A stretch of DNA of 56,166 bases from Microscillaceae bacterium (GCA_025455045.1 JALONJ010000003.1:1-56166); one strand, 5' to 3'; counted from the first letter of the stretch, positions 37,355 to 46,186 are shown. Notes: generated by a model from the letters alone, not told the origin. Numbers and translations are program-made.

Positions 37355-38098
37355 AATCAAGTAATTCTTAATAGACACTGTTTGGAATGCTTTTTTATTT
37401 TTTGAATAAATTGTTTTATGGGGTGTCAATTTAATTTGGAAAAAGGACAAAATTTTATTTTTATGTAGAGAAATAATCCTTTGTAGTTTGTTTGAAACTA
37501 TATTAATCGAATCTTATACCAAACACATAAAGTATTGATTATCAATAGATTAACTAATTGGTAAAATCTTAATATATTCCATTTTTGGGAATCAAATCCA
37601 AAAAAAAGAAGCGATGGGGAAAATGACTAGCCAATGCTAGGTGAGGCTGCTTCAGGGCTGGATATAGCTTGATGAAATTTATCAATGCAGCATCAAAAAC
37701 GACTTTTTCGGCAAAAATTGCTTTTCAACCTCGAGATGTTTTAAACTTTGCCGTAATTCGGATAAGAAGCCGATTTTGAATTGTCCAAATAAAAAAAACC
37801 AAATTATTTCGAGCTATTATGCAAAAAATCTCAAAAAAACATTTTTATTAAACAATTATTTTATTGCTTGTTATTAATAATTATAAATTCTTTCTATTTT
37901 CCAAATTCAATTTTAGCCAAGCAATCTTTTCTAATTTCTGCCAAAACTTATCAAACCTTTGGAGAGGGCGAAAATGAGGCATTTGCAAATGGACAAACAA
38001 TTTTGCTTATTTGCGTATAGAATGGGATAAAATAAGATAATTTATATTTAAAATTGATTTAATCACATTATTGGATTTGCGAATTTTCAAATTTATTT
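37355..38098. other. Upstream region of the giant gene
   Basis: AT-rich region holding an iterated-palindrome core at 37536-37544 and a loose CGGCAAA...TTTGCCG inverted repeat at about 37708-37757. I see no clear TAnnTTTG box for the giant gene and no other gene. Confidence 0.5.
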
Positions 38099-38322
38099 CA
38101 TAACTAATTGATTATCAATTATTTACAAAAAATAATAAATTTCGAACTTCGGCAAAGTGTCAAACTTTGCCGATTTGTATATTTGATTTTTATTTTATAA
38201 CTAATTGATTATCAATTATTTACAAAAAATAATAAGTTTTGGAACTTCGGCAAAGTGTCAAACTTTGCCGAAGTTATAAGGTCGGTTTTTATTTCATAAT
38301 TAACTGATTATTAGCTATTTAA
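38099..38322 (+). repeat. Tandem 97-bp units: palindrome plus CTTCGGCAAAGT hairpin
   Basis: Two units 97 bp apart each contain a palindrome (cores 38109-38117 and 38206-38214), a shared TTTACAAAAAATAATAA spacer, and the hairpin ACTTCGGCAAAGT/ACTTTGCCGA. A third, decayed palindrome (TGATTATTA, 38305-38313) follows 99 bp later. The hairpin is the same as at 16310-16342. Confidence 0.85.
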
Positions 38323-38353
38323 CTCATAACTCTGAACTCATAACTCGATATAT

Positions 38354-38908
38354 ATGTCAATGAAAATATATACCAAAACCGGCGACCAAGGGCAGACCTC
38401 GCTCATTGGCGGTACTAGGGTCTCGAAAGCAAATTTGCGGATTGAAGCCTATGGTACAGTTGATGAGCTGAACTCTTATATTGGGTTGGTAAAAGACCAA
38501 GCCGTAAATGCTGCAAAAGCCGATTTTTTGCAAGAAATTCAGGATAGATTGTTTACCATTGGTTCGTCGTTGGCGGCTGACCCCGAAAAGTCAAAAATGA
38601 AAATTCCCGATTTGTTGGCAAGCGATATTGAAGTGTTGGAAAAAGCCATAGATGAAATGAATGAGGTGATTCCTGAGCTAAAGAATTTTATTTTGCCCGG
38701 CGGGCATCCGGCGATTTCTTTTGGGCATCTGGCGCGTTGTGTGTGCCGGCGTGCTGAACGAAATGTAATTGCTTTGCGCGAAAATGAGTTTGTAGCCGAC
38801 TTAGTAATTCAATACCTCAATCGATTGTCAGATTATTTGTTTACTTTGTGTCGAATGATGCACTACGAACTCAATGTCGAGGAAATAGCTTGGAAAGCCC
38901 GAATGTAA
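38354..38908 (+). CDS. PduO-type cob(I)yrinic acid a,c-diamide adenosyltransferase
   Basis: 184 residues from ATG 38354; the ATG two codons later (MKIYTKTGDQG) matches the usual start. PduO/EutT features: KIYTKTGDQGQTSLIGGTRVSKANLRIEAYGTVDELNSYIGL (ATP-binding N-terminus, residues 3-45), LFTIGSSLA, and FILPGGHPAISFGHLARCVCRRAERNVIAL with the conserved R-x-x-C-R-x-A-E-R helix that binds ATP and cobalamin. It attaches the adenosyl group of ATP to cob(I)alamin, making coenzyme B12. No other cobalamin gene is near, fitting a salvage role. It is preceded by tandem repeats and followed by an inverted-repeat element. Confidence 0.95.
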   Translation: MSMKIYTKTGDQGQTSLIGGTRVSKANLRIEAYGTVDELNSYIGLVKDQAVNAAKADFLQEIQDRLFTIGSSLAADPEKSKMKIPDLLASDIEVLEKAIDEMNEVIPELKNFILPGGHPAISFGHLARCVCRRAERNVIALRENEFVADLVIQYLNRLSDYLFTLCRMMHYELNVEEIAWKARM

Positions 38909-38914
38909 AATTTT

Positions 38915-39030
38915 TTGGCTCTATCGTTAATTTGGTTAATTCATAGTAATTCTTCAAGATCATTTAAACCCTTAGGGTTTTAAAAACCCTTAGGGTTTGG
39001 CCTCAATCCCCAAATTAACGATTGAACCAA
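38915..39030. repeat. Inverted-repeat element with CCCTTAGGG core
   Basis: TTGGCTCTATCGTTAATTTG (from 38915) matches the reverse complement of 39010-39030 at 19 of 21 positions. The middle is two adjacent palindromes AAACCCTTAGGGTTT. 116 bp, no coding capacity. It could act as a terminator between the adenosyltransferase and ilvE genes because Ts follow the right end. Confidence 0.75.
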
Positions 39031-39040
39031 TTTTTTAATA

Positions 39041-39065
39041 TAAATAACTGATAATCAATAACTTA
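39041..39065. repeat. Iterated palindrome copy before ilvE
   Basis: Core TGATAATCA at 39049-39057 with arms TAAATAAC and ATAACTTA; 43 bp before the ilvE ATG. A second core lies inside ilvE at 39347-39355 (codes SDNQ). Confidence 0.8.
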
Positions 39066-39107
39066 CAAATATCATCACTTAATTTGAAAATATAATTTAT
39101 CAAGAAT

Positions 39108-40175
39108 ATGATCGCAACTTTGGATATAAAAATTCAGAAAACCACCCAATCTCGCTTGAGTTCGGTTGATTTTAACAATTTGCAATTTGGCAAAATATTT
39201 TCCGACCATATGTTTGTGGCTGACTTTAGCGAGGGTGAATGGCGCAATTTGGCAGTGGTGCCTTATGCCAATTTATCGCTGAGTCCGGCATTGTCGGCAT
39301 TGCATTATGGGCAAGCAATTTTTGAAGGTTTGAAGGCATATTTGTCTGATAATCAGGAAGTTATATCTTTTCGTCCTTTGGAAAATTTGGCGCGAATGAA
39401 CAAGTCGGCGGTGCGAATGTGTATGCCCGAATTGCCCGAAGAAATTTTTGCCGAAGGCTTAAGTCAATTGTTACAACTTGACAAGGCTTGGGTGCCGAGC
39501 CAAGAAGGGTCATCTTTGTATATTCGCCCTTTGATGTTTGCGACTGACGAAGGGGTAGGTTTGCGCCCTTCCGAAACCTATAAATTTATCATTATGACCT
39601 CGCCCGTAGGTGCGTATTACCCGCATCCGGTACGTGTAAAGGTCGAGACTCACTACACCCGCGCCGCCGAAGGTGGAGTAGGTTTAGCCAAAAATGCCGG
39701 AAACTACGGCGGTTCAATGTATCCGGCAAAACTCGCCCAAGAGCAAGGCTATGACCAACTGATATGGACCGATGCCAAAGACCACCAATTTGTAGAAGAA
39801 GCCGGAACGATGAATTTGATGTTTAAAATAAGCGGCACTTTGCTCACTGCCCCAACCGGTGATACGATTTTAGATGGGGTAACTCGCAAAAGCATCATTC
39901 AAATTGCCCGCGATATGGGTGTGTCGGTAGAAGAACGCCGCATTGCAATCTCCGAAATGATTGCCGCAATTCACAATGGTACGCTTGAAGAAGCCTTTGG
40001 TGCCGGAACTGCCGCCACAGTTGCGCCGATTTGCGCCATTGCTTACGAAGGTACTGATTACGAACTTGCCCCGCTTACCGACGAGAGTTTTGCGTTTCGA
40101 GCCAAAAAATACCTTACGGATTTGTGCAAGGGCAAAGTAGCCGACCGCCACAATTGGTTGTTGAAACTTGCCTAG
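39108..40175 (+). CDS. ilvE: Branched-chain amino acid aminotransferase
   Basis: 355 residues, class IV PLP aminotransferase of the larger (BCAT group II) type. Features: LHYGQAIFEGLKAY (residues 65-78), FRPLENLARMNKSAVRMCMPELPEE, SLYIRPLMFATDEGVGLRPS, and GGVGLAKNAGNYGGSMYPAKLAQEQGYDQLIWTDAKDHQFVEEAGTMNLMF, where Lys195 in GLAKNAGNY is the expected PLP-binding lysine. TLLTAPTGDTILDGVTRKSII follows. It performs the last step of leucine, isoleucine and valine synthesis, so it is functionally linked to the leu operon 4.6 kb downstream, but has its own upstream region and a strong terminator at 40202-40239. Confidence 0.96.
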   Translation: MIATLDIKIQKTTQSRLSSVDFNNLQFGKIFSDHMFVADFSEGEWRNLAVVPYANLSLSPALSALHYGQAIFEGLKAYLSDNQEVISFRPLENLARMNKSAVRMCMPELPEEIFAEGLSQLLQLDKAWVPSQEGSSLYIRPLMFATDEGVGLRPSETYKFIIMTSPVGAYYPHPVRVKVETHYTRAAEGGVGLAKNAGNYGGSMYPAKLAQEQGYDQLIWTDAKDHQFVEEAGTMNLMFKISGTLLTAPTGDTILDGVTRKSIIQIARDMGVSVEERRIAISEMIAAIHNGTLEEAFGAGTAATVAPICAIAYEGTDYELAPLTDESFAFRAKKYLTDLCKGKVADRHNWLLKLA

Positions 40176-40201
40176 TTAGTTACCACGCTAATTTTTTTAG
40201 C

Positions 40202-40239
40202 AAAGGTTAGCCAAGCAGAGGCTTGGCTAACCTTTTTTT
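40202..40239 (+). terminator. Intrinsic terminator of ilvE
   Basis: AAGGTTAGCCAAGC, loop AGA, GGCTTGGCTAACCTT followed by TTTTT. A near-perfect 14-bp stem, 27 bp after the ilvE stop codon. Confidence 0.92.
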
Positions 40240-40310
40240 ATAACTTATTGACCCATAGATTGTTGTATCATTATGCTTTATTCGAAAAAGCCATTTAGTT
40301 TGTCAAAAAT

Positions 40311-40898
40311 ATGCGATTTTTTATTTTGATTTTTATAAGTTTTTTCAAATGGAAATGGGTGGTATTGTTTCTGAATACTTCAATATTATTTGCCCAGAAT
40401 CCAAGCGAGCAAAAAGCATCGATTGCCGATTCATTAGAAAATAGGCTTCCCAGCATTGCCGACTTGGTCAAGAAAAATGGCGGCTTGCGTTTTTTGGCTT
40501 TGGAAAAACGCGGGGCTATCAAACGGATTCGTTATTTTGCGGGCGATGAAATTGAATTTAAAGTCAAAAATGACCCTTTTTTGTATCGCCCAATCATTCA
40601 ATCGGTTTTGGATAGTGCTTTGCTTATCAATGGTGTAAAAGTCGACTTCAAAGACATCAGCACCATAAAAGTATATAAAGACAAGCCTTTTCTGCGCTTG
40701 TTGAGCAATTTTGCTTTTTATGGCAGTGTGGGTTATTTGTTGATTGATTTGGTCAATAATTCATTTACTTTTTATCGCGGAACGCTCATTACCAGCGCGG
40801 CTTTTGCCGTACCCGGACTTAGTTTCGCGCTTATTTTGAAGCCGCGTATGCTGCGGCTCAATCGTCATCGTTACCTCAAAAGTTTGCAGATGTATTGA
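40311..40898 (+). CDS. Hypothetical membrane-associated protein
   Basis: 195 residues from ATG 40311. The N-terminus is a signal peptide or membrane anchor (FFILIFISFFKWKWVVLFLNTSILFAQ). A central beta-rich part (RIRYFAGDEIEFKVKNDPFLYRPIIQSVLDSALLINGVKVDFKDISTIKVYK) has the G(D/E)xIxFK...DSxxxINGxxVxxxDIxxI pattern I associate with unnamed Bacteroidota proteins; it resembles a small SH3-like barrel. Two hydrophobic segments follow (LLSNFAFYGSVGYLLIDLV and TLITSAAFAVPGLSFALIL), ending in a basic tail. Function unknown. Single gene between ilvE and a NUDIX hydrolase. Confidence 0.7.
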   Translation: MRFFILIFISFFKWKWVVLFLNTSILFAQNPSEQKASIADSLENRLPSIADLVKKNGGLRFLALEKRGAIKRIRYFAGDEIEFKVKNDPFLYRPIIQSVLDSALLINGVKVDFKDISTIKVYKDKPFLRLLSNFAFYGSVGYLLIDLVNNSFTFYRGTLITSAAFAVPGLSFALILKPRMLRLNRHRYLKSLQMY

Positions 40899-41021
40899 GT
40901 TTTTGCGTAGTTACAAAACGTCTGGATATGCTAGGCATTGAAAAATATTTTTGAACTATAAGATTCTACGCACTATTTTGTTTAAATTTGTAAATTGTAA
41001 TTTCAATAAATTATCAAATCG

Positions 41022-41549
41022 GTGAAGTTTTGTAGTCAGTGTGGAAGTGGGGAAATCAGCCTCCAAACCCCCGAAGGCGATAATCGGCTCAGATATGTAT
41101 GCCCGGATTGTCAGACCGTTCATTATCAAAATCCCAAAATAATCGTGGGTTGCTTGCCGCTTTATGAAAATAAAGTGATGCTTTGTAAGCGAGCCATAGA
41201 GCCGCGAGCCGGTTTTTGGAATTTTCCGGCGGGTTTTATGGAAAATGGCGAAACCGTAGAAGAAGGTGCCAAACGCGAAACTTGGGAAGAAGCCGGTGCC
41301 AAAGTTGAGATCATTCGCCTCCACACTATTTATAATATTTTGCATATCAATCAAGTTTATTTGGTATTTTTGGCAAAATTGCAAAGTTTGAATTGGCAAT
41401 TGGGACACGAAACTTTGGCGGCTCAATTGTTTGAAGAGTCCGAAATTCCTTGGCAGGATTTGGCATTTCCTTCCAATTATTTCACTTTAAAAAAATACTT
41501 TGCCGACCAACAATTTGGTGGAGTGCATATTGGGGGACTGAAGGATTGA
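41022..41549 (+). CDS. NUDIX hydrolase with N-terminal zinc ribbon
   Basis: 175 residues from a GTG (41022-41024); this start is supported because the zinc ribbon CSQCG...YVCPDCQTVHYQNP begins at residue 4. The Nudix box is complete: GFMENGETVEEGAKRETWEEAGAKV, with the REXXEEXG helix that binds metal. Zinc-ribbon NUDIX proteins of this kind are related to NADH pyrophosphatase (NudC) and ADP-ribose/FAD hydrolases; the typical NudC SQPWPFPxS motif after the Nudix box is absent, so the substrate is open. The stop codon lies within the first unit of an 8-bp tandem repeat (41541-41588). Confidence 0.9.
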   Translation: MKFCSQCGSGEISLQTPEGDNRLRYVCPDCQTVHYQNPKIIVGCLPLYENKVMLCKRAIEPRAGFWNFPAGFMENGETVEEGAKRETWEEAGAKVEIIRLHTIYNILHINQVYLVFLAKLQSLNWQLGHETLAAQLFEESEIPWQDLAFPSNYFTLKKYFADQQFGGVHIGGLKD

Positions 41550-41588
41550 GGGATTGAAGGATTGAGGGATTGAAGGATTGAAGGATTT
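41541..41588 (+). repeat. 8-bp tandem repeat at the end of the NUDIX gene
   Basis: Six units of A(A/G)GGATTG. The stop codon TGA of the NUDIX gene is in the first unit, so slippage in the other units would not change the protein. Confidence 0.85.
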
Positions 41589-41871
41589 GATAATTGACTG
41601 ACCCTTGTGATTTTATGATAAATGACTCAACGATTAAATGAATTATAACCAATGACTTCCTAACCAATGAGCCATAAAACTTAAATAACTAGCATTTTTT
41701 TCGCAACAAAAAAAAGATAATGTAAACAATATTTTTTAGTAACATATTGACGTGTCCGCCTCTGGTGGATTTTCAGGTAATTAAAAAATTATTCATTCTA
41801 CATTATTCACTATTCATTATTTAATTTTGTATCATTTTTGTTAAATCCCAAAAATCAATTTATTACTGTTT

Positions 41872-44055
41872 TTGCAACTCTACTACCGCATATCGTTTTT
41901 GTTAAGTTTTATACTTCTCCAGACTTGGGGTTTGGCTTGGGCGCAAACCGCAAAAGGAGTTTTCGATTTGCGCAATTGGGATTTTGCCAAGCAAGGTACA
42001 GTTCAGCTCGATACGGAGTGGGAGTTTTATTATCAGGGTTTTTTGATGGGGTGGCAGTTTGATACCTTGAGCCGCAAGACTTATTTGGCAGTACCTTCGG
42101 CTAGTTGGAGCGATGGACAATGGCGAGGCAAGCCAATTTCGGGCTTTGGTTATGCAACTTATCGACTCAAAGTATATCTCCCGCCAAAACACGATAAACT
42201 GTTGGGTATCAGGTGTTTAGACCAATCGACGGCTTATCAAATTTTTATTAACAAAGACTTGGTTTACCAAGTAGGTAAAATCGGAACGCTCAAAAAATCG
42301 ATGATTCCCAGCCCCGAAGTGGGTATTTTTTACTTTGAACCCAAATCCGATTCGTTGGATATTGTGATACAAATCTCCAATTTTTATCATCGCAAAGGCG
42401 GTTTGTGGAATAGTATTCAATTGGGAACTTTCTCGCAAATTCGCCAAACCCGCGAGTACTCAGTGGCTATTACAGTTTTTTTGAGTGGTAGCCTTATTTT
42501 GATGGCTATTTACCATTTGGTGTTGTTTTTATATCGCCGCCAAGAGCCATCGGTGCTTTACTTTTCGATTTTGTGTTTGATAGTGCCAATTCGCTTGTTG
42601 TTTACCAACGAAAATTATATTTTGGATTTGTTTCCCAATATGCCGTGGTTATTCAAATATCGAATAGAATATATTTCGTTTTTCTTGATTCCGGCGTTTA
42701 TATTTTCCTTTTTACATTCAATTTTTCCCTACGAAATCCCCAAATCCATTACCCGAGGTATTCAGATTATTTGTTGGGCAGTAGTTTTGATTACCCTAAT
42801 TACGGAAGCCGATATATTTGCCTATTCTATCTTTATTTTTCATCCTATGGCATTTTTTGCCATCATAGTTATTTTTTATGGGCTGATTTGGGCAATTATT
42901 CGCAAGCGCGAAGGGGCAAAAACCTTTGCGGTGGGTTCGTTTTTTTTGGCAATCAGCACCATCAATGATGTTTTGCATGCCTCGGCGTATGTCAATACTG
43001 CTTATTTGATACCGGTGGGTTTTTTTATATTTTTCTTTTCGCAAGCGGTTTTGATAGCCTCAAGATTTTCCAAAGCCTTTGTCCAAGTTGCCACCTTGAA
43101 AGACCGACTGAGCCTGTCCAATCAAAGTCTTGAGCAAAATGTCCACGAGCGAACTCGCCAATTGCAAGAAGCCAATGAAGAACTGTCTTCACGTCAAGAA
43201 AAATTGAATGAAACCGTTACTTCGCTCAACAATGCGCTAAATACCGTCAATACACAAAAAAAAGAACTCGAGGAAATTCACAAAGACCTGACCGCCAGCG
43301 TAGATGCCGCCAAAAAAATCCAAGAGGCTACCCTACCCCGCCTCCGCGATATTCAAAAAGCTTTGCCTGATTCATTTATTTTGTTTCGCCCCAAAGACGT
43401 GGTTTCGGGTGATTTTTATTGGTTTTCGCAAATTGATTATACCACAATTATCATTGCCGCCGATTGCACCGGACACGGAATACCAGGGGCTTTTATGAGC
43501 TTAATAGGCAATGATTTGCTCGATGAAATTATTGATATTCGCAACATTGTTACCCCAAGTGAGATTTTGAATGAATTGCGCTCCGGCATCAAAAAAGTAC
43601 TACGACAAGAAGAAACCAATGGGCAAGATGGTATGGATATAGCTGTATGTGCCATCACCCGCAAGCCTTATGAAACAACTATTCTTGAGTATGCTGGCTC
43701 ATACAATCCTTTGATTTATGTCCAGAACAATGAATTAAACCACATCAAAGCCGATAAATTGATTGTTGGAGGCTTCAAAAACTACGTTGACCAGCCGGAA
43801 GGCTTTCACAACCATACTATCATCGTAGATTCGCCGATTAGCTTTTATATTTTTTCCGATGGATTTCAAGATCAGTTTGGTGGTGAGCGTAAAAAGAAAT
43901 TTATGGCAAGTCGCTTCCACGATACGCTCTTTTCTATGCACCACCTTCCGGCAAATGAGCAGAAAATAGCTCTTGAACAAACCCTTGATGCTTGGATGCA
44001 AGCCAGCCATCAATCGCAAATTGATGATATTTTGGTTATCGGGGTCAAAATATGA
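41872..44055 (+). CDS. SpoIIE-type phosphatase with 7TM-DISM sensor
   Basis: 727 residues. No ATG or GTG fits; TTG 41872 is the best start after the upstream in-frame stop at 41842. Signal peptide (RISFLLSFILLQTWGLAWAQ), then a periplasmic jelly-roll-like domain about 30-190 (WEFYYQGFLMGW, GFGYATYRLKVYLPP), seven membrane helices about 200-410 of the 7TMR-DISM type, a coiled coil about 415-480, and the SpoIIE phosphatase domain about 485-727 (FRPKDVVSGDFYWFSQ, AADCTGHGIPGAFMSLIGNDLLDE, GQDGMDIAVCAI). The sensor is thought in this family to bind carbohydrate-like ligands outside. The catalytic domain is close to that at 20973-22934, so two inputs may converge on one output. No anti-sigma gene nearby. 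Confidence 0.9.
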   Translation: MQLYYRISFLLSFILLQTWGLAWAQTAKGVFDLRNWDFAKQGTVQLDTEWEFYYQGFLMGWQFDTLSRKTYLAVPSASWSDGQWRGKPISGFGYATYRLKVYLPPKHDKLLGIRCLDQSTAYQIFINKDLVYQVGKIGTLKKSMIPSPEVGIFYFEPKSDSLDIVIQISNFYHRKGGLWNSIQLGTFSQIRQTREYSVAITVFLSGSLILMAIYHLVLFLYRRQEPSVLYFSILCLIVPIRLLFTNENYILDLFPNMPWLFKYRIEYISFFLIPAFIFSFLHSIFPYEIPKSITRGIQIICWAVVLITLITEADIFAYSIFIFHPMAFFAIIVIFYGLIWAIIRKREGAKTFAVGSFFLAISTINDVLHASAYVNTAYLIPVGFFIFFFSQAVLIASRFSKAFVQVATLKDRLSLSNQSLEQNVHERTRQLQEANEELSSRQEKLNETVTSLNNALNTVNTQKKELEEIHKDLTASVDAAKKIQEATLPRLRDIQKALPDSFILFRPKDVVSGDFYWFSQIDYTTIIIAADCTGHGIPGAFMSLIGNDLLDEIIDIRNIVTPSEILNELRSGIKKVLRQEETNGQDGMDIAVCAITRKPYETTILEYAGSYNPLIYVQNNELNHIKADKLIVGGFKNYVDQPEGFHNHTIIVDSPISFYIFSDGFQDQFGGERKKKFMASRFHDTLFSMHHLPANEQKIALEQTLDAWMQASHQSQIDDILVIGVKI

Positions 44056-44184
44056 ATCAAATTACTTCAACCCTCAAAAAACTATTTCACGACCCAAAAG
44101 CTAATTCTTGCCTTTTTCAAGCCCCATAGATTTGCCTTCTTTCTACACACAACTCATTATATTTCCAAAGTATTTTAAAATTTA

Positions 44185-44209
44185 TAACTAATTGATAATC
44201 AAATGATTG
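44185..44209. repeat. Iterated palindrome copy in the leu upstream region
   Basis: Core TGATAATCA at 44193-44201, left arm TAACTAAT perfect. It lies after the SpoIIE gene and about 100 bp before the leu promoter. Apart from this copy, 44056-44310 holds nothing I recognise. Confidence 0.85.
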
Positions 44210-44310
44210 TGAAAAAATATCTTTTCCAATCCGCATAATTTAAGGATACTGAATGTGGCTCTTTCTCACCCATTAAACCCAACCATTCAAATAAAAAAAT
44301 CCAAACAAAA

Positions 44311-44341
44311 TTTGCTTTTATAAATAATATTCATACTTTTG
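44311..44341 (+). promoter_or_regulatory. leu operon promoter, TTTG-N19-TACTTTTG
   Basis: TTTG at 44311-44314 and TACTTTTG at 44334-44341, matching the Bacteroidota consensus. A transcript starting near 44348 would carry the leader ORF and attenuator below. Confidence 0.7.
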
Positions 44342-44429
44342 TACGAAAGTCAAATAATGAATGACAGTCAGTAAATTTAAAATACGTCCAAACTCTAAGC
44401 CTAATCACAGGCTAAACCCTTGTAAATCA

Positions 44430-44483
44430 ATGAGTTTATTCAATTCTTTGCCTCTCCTTCTGCTTCCGAGTAGTTGGGTTTAG
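44430..44483 (+). CDS. leuL: Leucine-rich leader peptide of the leu operon
   Basis: A 17-codon ORF: MSLFNSLPLLLLPSSWV and TAG. Six of 17 residues are Leu, four consecutive (CTC CTT CTG CTT, 44454-44465). It lies between a consensus promoter and an intrinsic terminator ahead of leuC. This is the arrangement of classic leucine attenuator leaders in Proteobacteria; I name it leuL by analogy. Shortage of charged leucyl-tRNA should stall the ribosome on the Leu run. The ORF is too short for statistical gene calling; support comes from its codon content plus the matching RNA pairing. Confidence 0.8.
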   Translation: MSLFNSLPLLLLPSSWV

Positions 44484-44546
44484 GAAGGAATTGCCTACAT
44501 AAAAACAAAAACGCAAAGCCTTCCCCAACGTGGAAGGTTTTTTTGT
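44456..44546 (+). promoter_or_regulatory. Leucine transcription attenuator: antiterminator and terminator stems
   Basis: Four segments can pair alternately. 1: CTTC blocks in the Leu codons (44456-44467). 2: GGAAGG (44483-44488), just after the leader stop. 3: CCTTCC (44519-44524). 4: GGAAGG (44532-44537). 2:3 is extended by GTTGG (44473-44477) with CCAAC (44525-44529) and TTGC (44491-44494) with GCAA (44513-44516), giving the antiterminator. 3:4 (AAAGCCTTCC/GGAAGGTTTT) with a T-run at 44538-44544 is the terminator. A ribosome stalled on Leu codons covers 1 and frees 2; a ribosome at the stop codon covers 2 and permits 3:4. Confidence 0.8.
44515..44544 (+). terminator. Attenuator terminator of the leu operon
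   Basis: AAAGCCTTCC, loop CCAACGT, GGAAGG then seven Ts. It lies in the leader 227 bp before leuC, not after a gene, which points to regulation. Confidence 0.88.
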
Positions 44547-44584
44547 ATCATAGCATCTCTAAAAATTAAATTTTATATACAAAT

Positions 44585-44626
44585 ACTTGATAATCAAGGC
44601 TTTAGCTTTGATTATCAGGTTTTTTT
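44585..44626 (+). terminator. Second leader terminator made of two iterated palindromes
   Basis: ACTTGATAATCAAGGC, loop TTTA, GCTTTGATTATCAGGT, then Ts to 44626. Two palindrome cores (44588-44596 and 44609-44617) form a 16-bp stem with two G-U pairs. It stands between the attenuator and leuC. Confidence 0.75.
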
Positions 44627-44770
44627 CAAAAGAACCTAAAAATTAATTAAATTTAGATTGGTAATGAGTTTCAGCAAATAGCATTAAACACTCATAATTA
44701 TATTCATAACTCATTGATTATCAATAAGTTATGAAAAACTCAAAACTAATCGCTCATAACCCAAAAAAGT

Positions 44771-46183
44771 ATGATGGCAAATAAACCAAAAACCTTGTTT
44801 GATAAAATTTGGGACAAGCACGTGGTCAAGTCGCAAGTTGGTTATCCTGATGTGATTTTTATTGACCGCCATTTTATTCACGAAGTTACCAGCCCCCAAG
44901 CCTTTGACGGCTTACGCAAACGAGGAATCCAAGTCTTTAACCGCCAACGAACCACCGCCACCGCCGACCACAACGTACCCACCAAAGACCAGCACCTACC
45001 TATCAAAGAAGCCCTTTCGCGCCACCAAGTCGAAACTTTACGCAAAAACTGCCAAGAATTTGGCTTAGAATTGTATGATTTGGGACACCCTTTTCAGGGA
45101 ATTGTGCATATCATTGGACCCGAATTGGGCTTGACTTTGCCCGGAATGACCATCGTTTGTGGCGATTCGCATACTTCTACGCACGGCGCATTTGGCAACA
45201 TTGCTTTTGGCATTGGCACCAGTGAGGTGGAGCAGGTTTTGGCTACCCAATGTATTTTGCAATACAAACCCAAACGAATGAAAATCGAAATCAATGGCAA
45301 ATTGGGCAAAGGCGTGGTTTCTAAAGACATTATTTTATATATCATTTCCAAAATTTCGGCAAGTGGAGCTACCGGCTATTTTGTGGAATATGCCGGAGAT
45401 ACCATTCGCAACCTCTCGATGGAAGCGCGTATGACGATTTGCAACATGAGCATCGAGATGGGCGCGCGCGGTGGTTTGATTGCCCCCGATGAAACAACTT
45501 TTGCGTATATCAAAGGGCGCAAATTTGCCCCGCAAGGAGCTGATTTTGAGCGACTTGTCGAAGAATGGAAAGCTTTGAAAACCGATGAAGATGCTGAATT
45601 TGACCGAGTTTTGACTTTTCAAGCCGAAGACATTGCCCCAATGATTACCTACGGAACCAACCCGGGAATGGGCATCAAAATTACCGACCGAATCCCCACT
45701 CAAGCCGAATTGCAAGATATTTCGGAGCAAAATTCATTGACCAAATCCCTAGCTTATATGGGTTTGGAAGCCGGTTTGCCATTGTTGGGCAAAGCCATTG
45801 ATTATGTGTTTATTGGCTCGTGTACCAATGCGCGAATTGAGGATTTGCGCCTCGTAGCCGATTTTGTCAAAGGCAAACAAAAAGCCGAAAATGTAGAGGT
45901 TTGGGTCATTCCGGGCAGTAAACAAGTGGAAAAACAGGCAATTGCCGAAGGTTTGGATAAAATATTTGCCGAAGCGGGTTTTGAATTGCGTAGCCCGGGC
46001 TGTTCGGCTTGTTTGGGAATGAACGAAGACAAAGTTCCGGCTGGAAAGTACTGTGTATCCACCTCTAATCGCAATTTTGAAGGACGGCAAGGTCCACAAT
46101 CGCGTACTTTTTTGGCAAGTCCGCTTACGGCGGCGGTGGCGGCGATTACCGGCAAAGTGGGAGATGTGCGGGAGTTTATTTAG
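44771..46183 (+). CDS. leuC: 3-isopropylmalate dehydratase large subunit
   Basis: 470 residues, start at one of two adjacent ATGs (44771/44774; the second, [11 protein letters not shown], is the more usual). Aconitase-family signatures: [13 protein letters not shown] at the N-terminus, [58 protein letters not shown] and [34 protein letters not shown]; the Cys of GSCTN and the two in GCSACLG bind the 4Fe-4S cluster. With LeuD it isomerises 2- to 3-isopropylmalate. First gene of leuCD-leuB-leuA, controlled by the attenuator upstream. Length and motifs are normal. Confidence 0.98.
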   Translation: MMANKPKTLFDKIWDKHVVKSQVGYPDVIFIDRHFIHEVTSPQAFDGLRKRGIQVFNRQRTTATADHNVPTKDQHLPIKEALSRHQVETLRKNCQEFGLELYDLGHPFQGIVHIIGPELGLTLPGMTIVCGDSHTSTHGAFGNIAFGIGTSEVEQVLATQCILQYKPKRMKIEINGKLGKGVVSKDIILYIISKISASGATGYFVEYAGDTIRNLSMEARMTICNMSIEMGARGGLIAPDETTFAYIKGRKFAPQGADFERLVEEWKALKTDEDAEFDRVLTFQAEDIAPMITYGTNPGMGIKITDRIPTQAELQDISEQNSLTKSLAYMGLEAGLPLLGKAIDYVFIGSCTNARIEDLRLVADFVKGKQKAENVEVWVIPGSKQVEKQAIAEGLDKIFAEAGFELRSPGCSACLGMNEDKVPAGKYCVSTSNRNFEGRQGPQSRTFLASPLTAAVAAITGKVGDVREFI

Positions 46184-46186
46184 AAG

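Noticed and set aside
38966..38998. Telomere-like CCCTTAGGG repeat
   Set aside because: Only two palindromic units within an inverted-repeat element, not a tandem telomere array.
44862..46155. Several frames overlapping leuC
   Set aside because: LeuC is complete with all iron-sulfur and substrate motifs in the plus frame.
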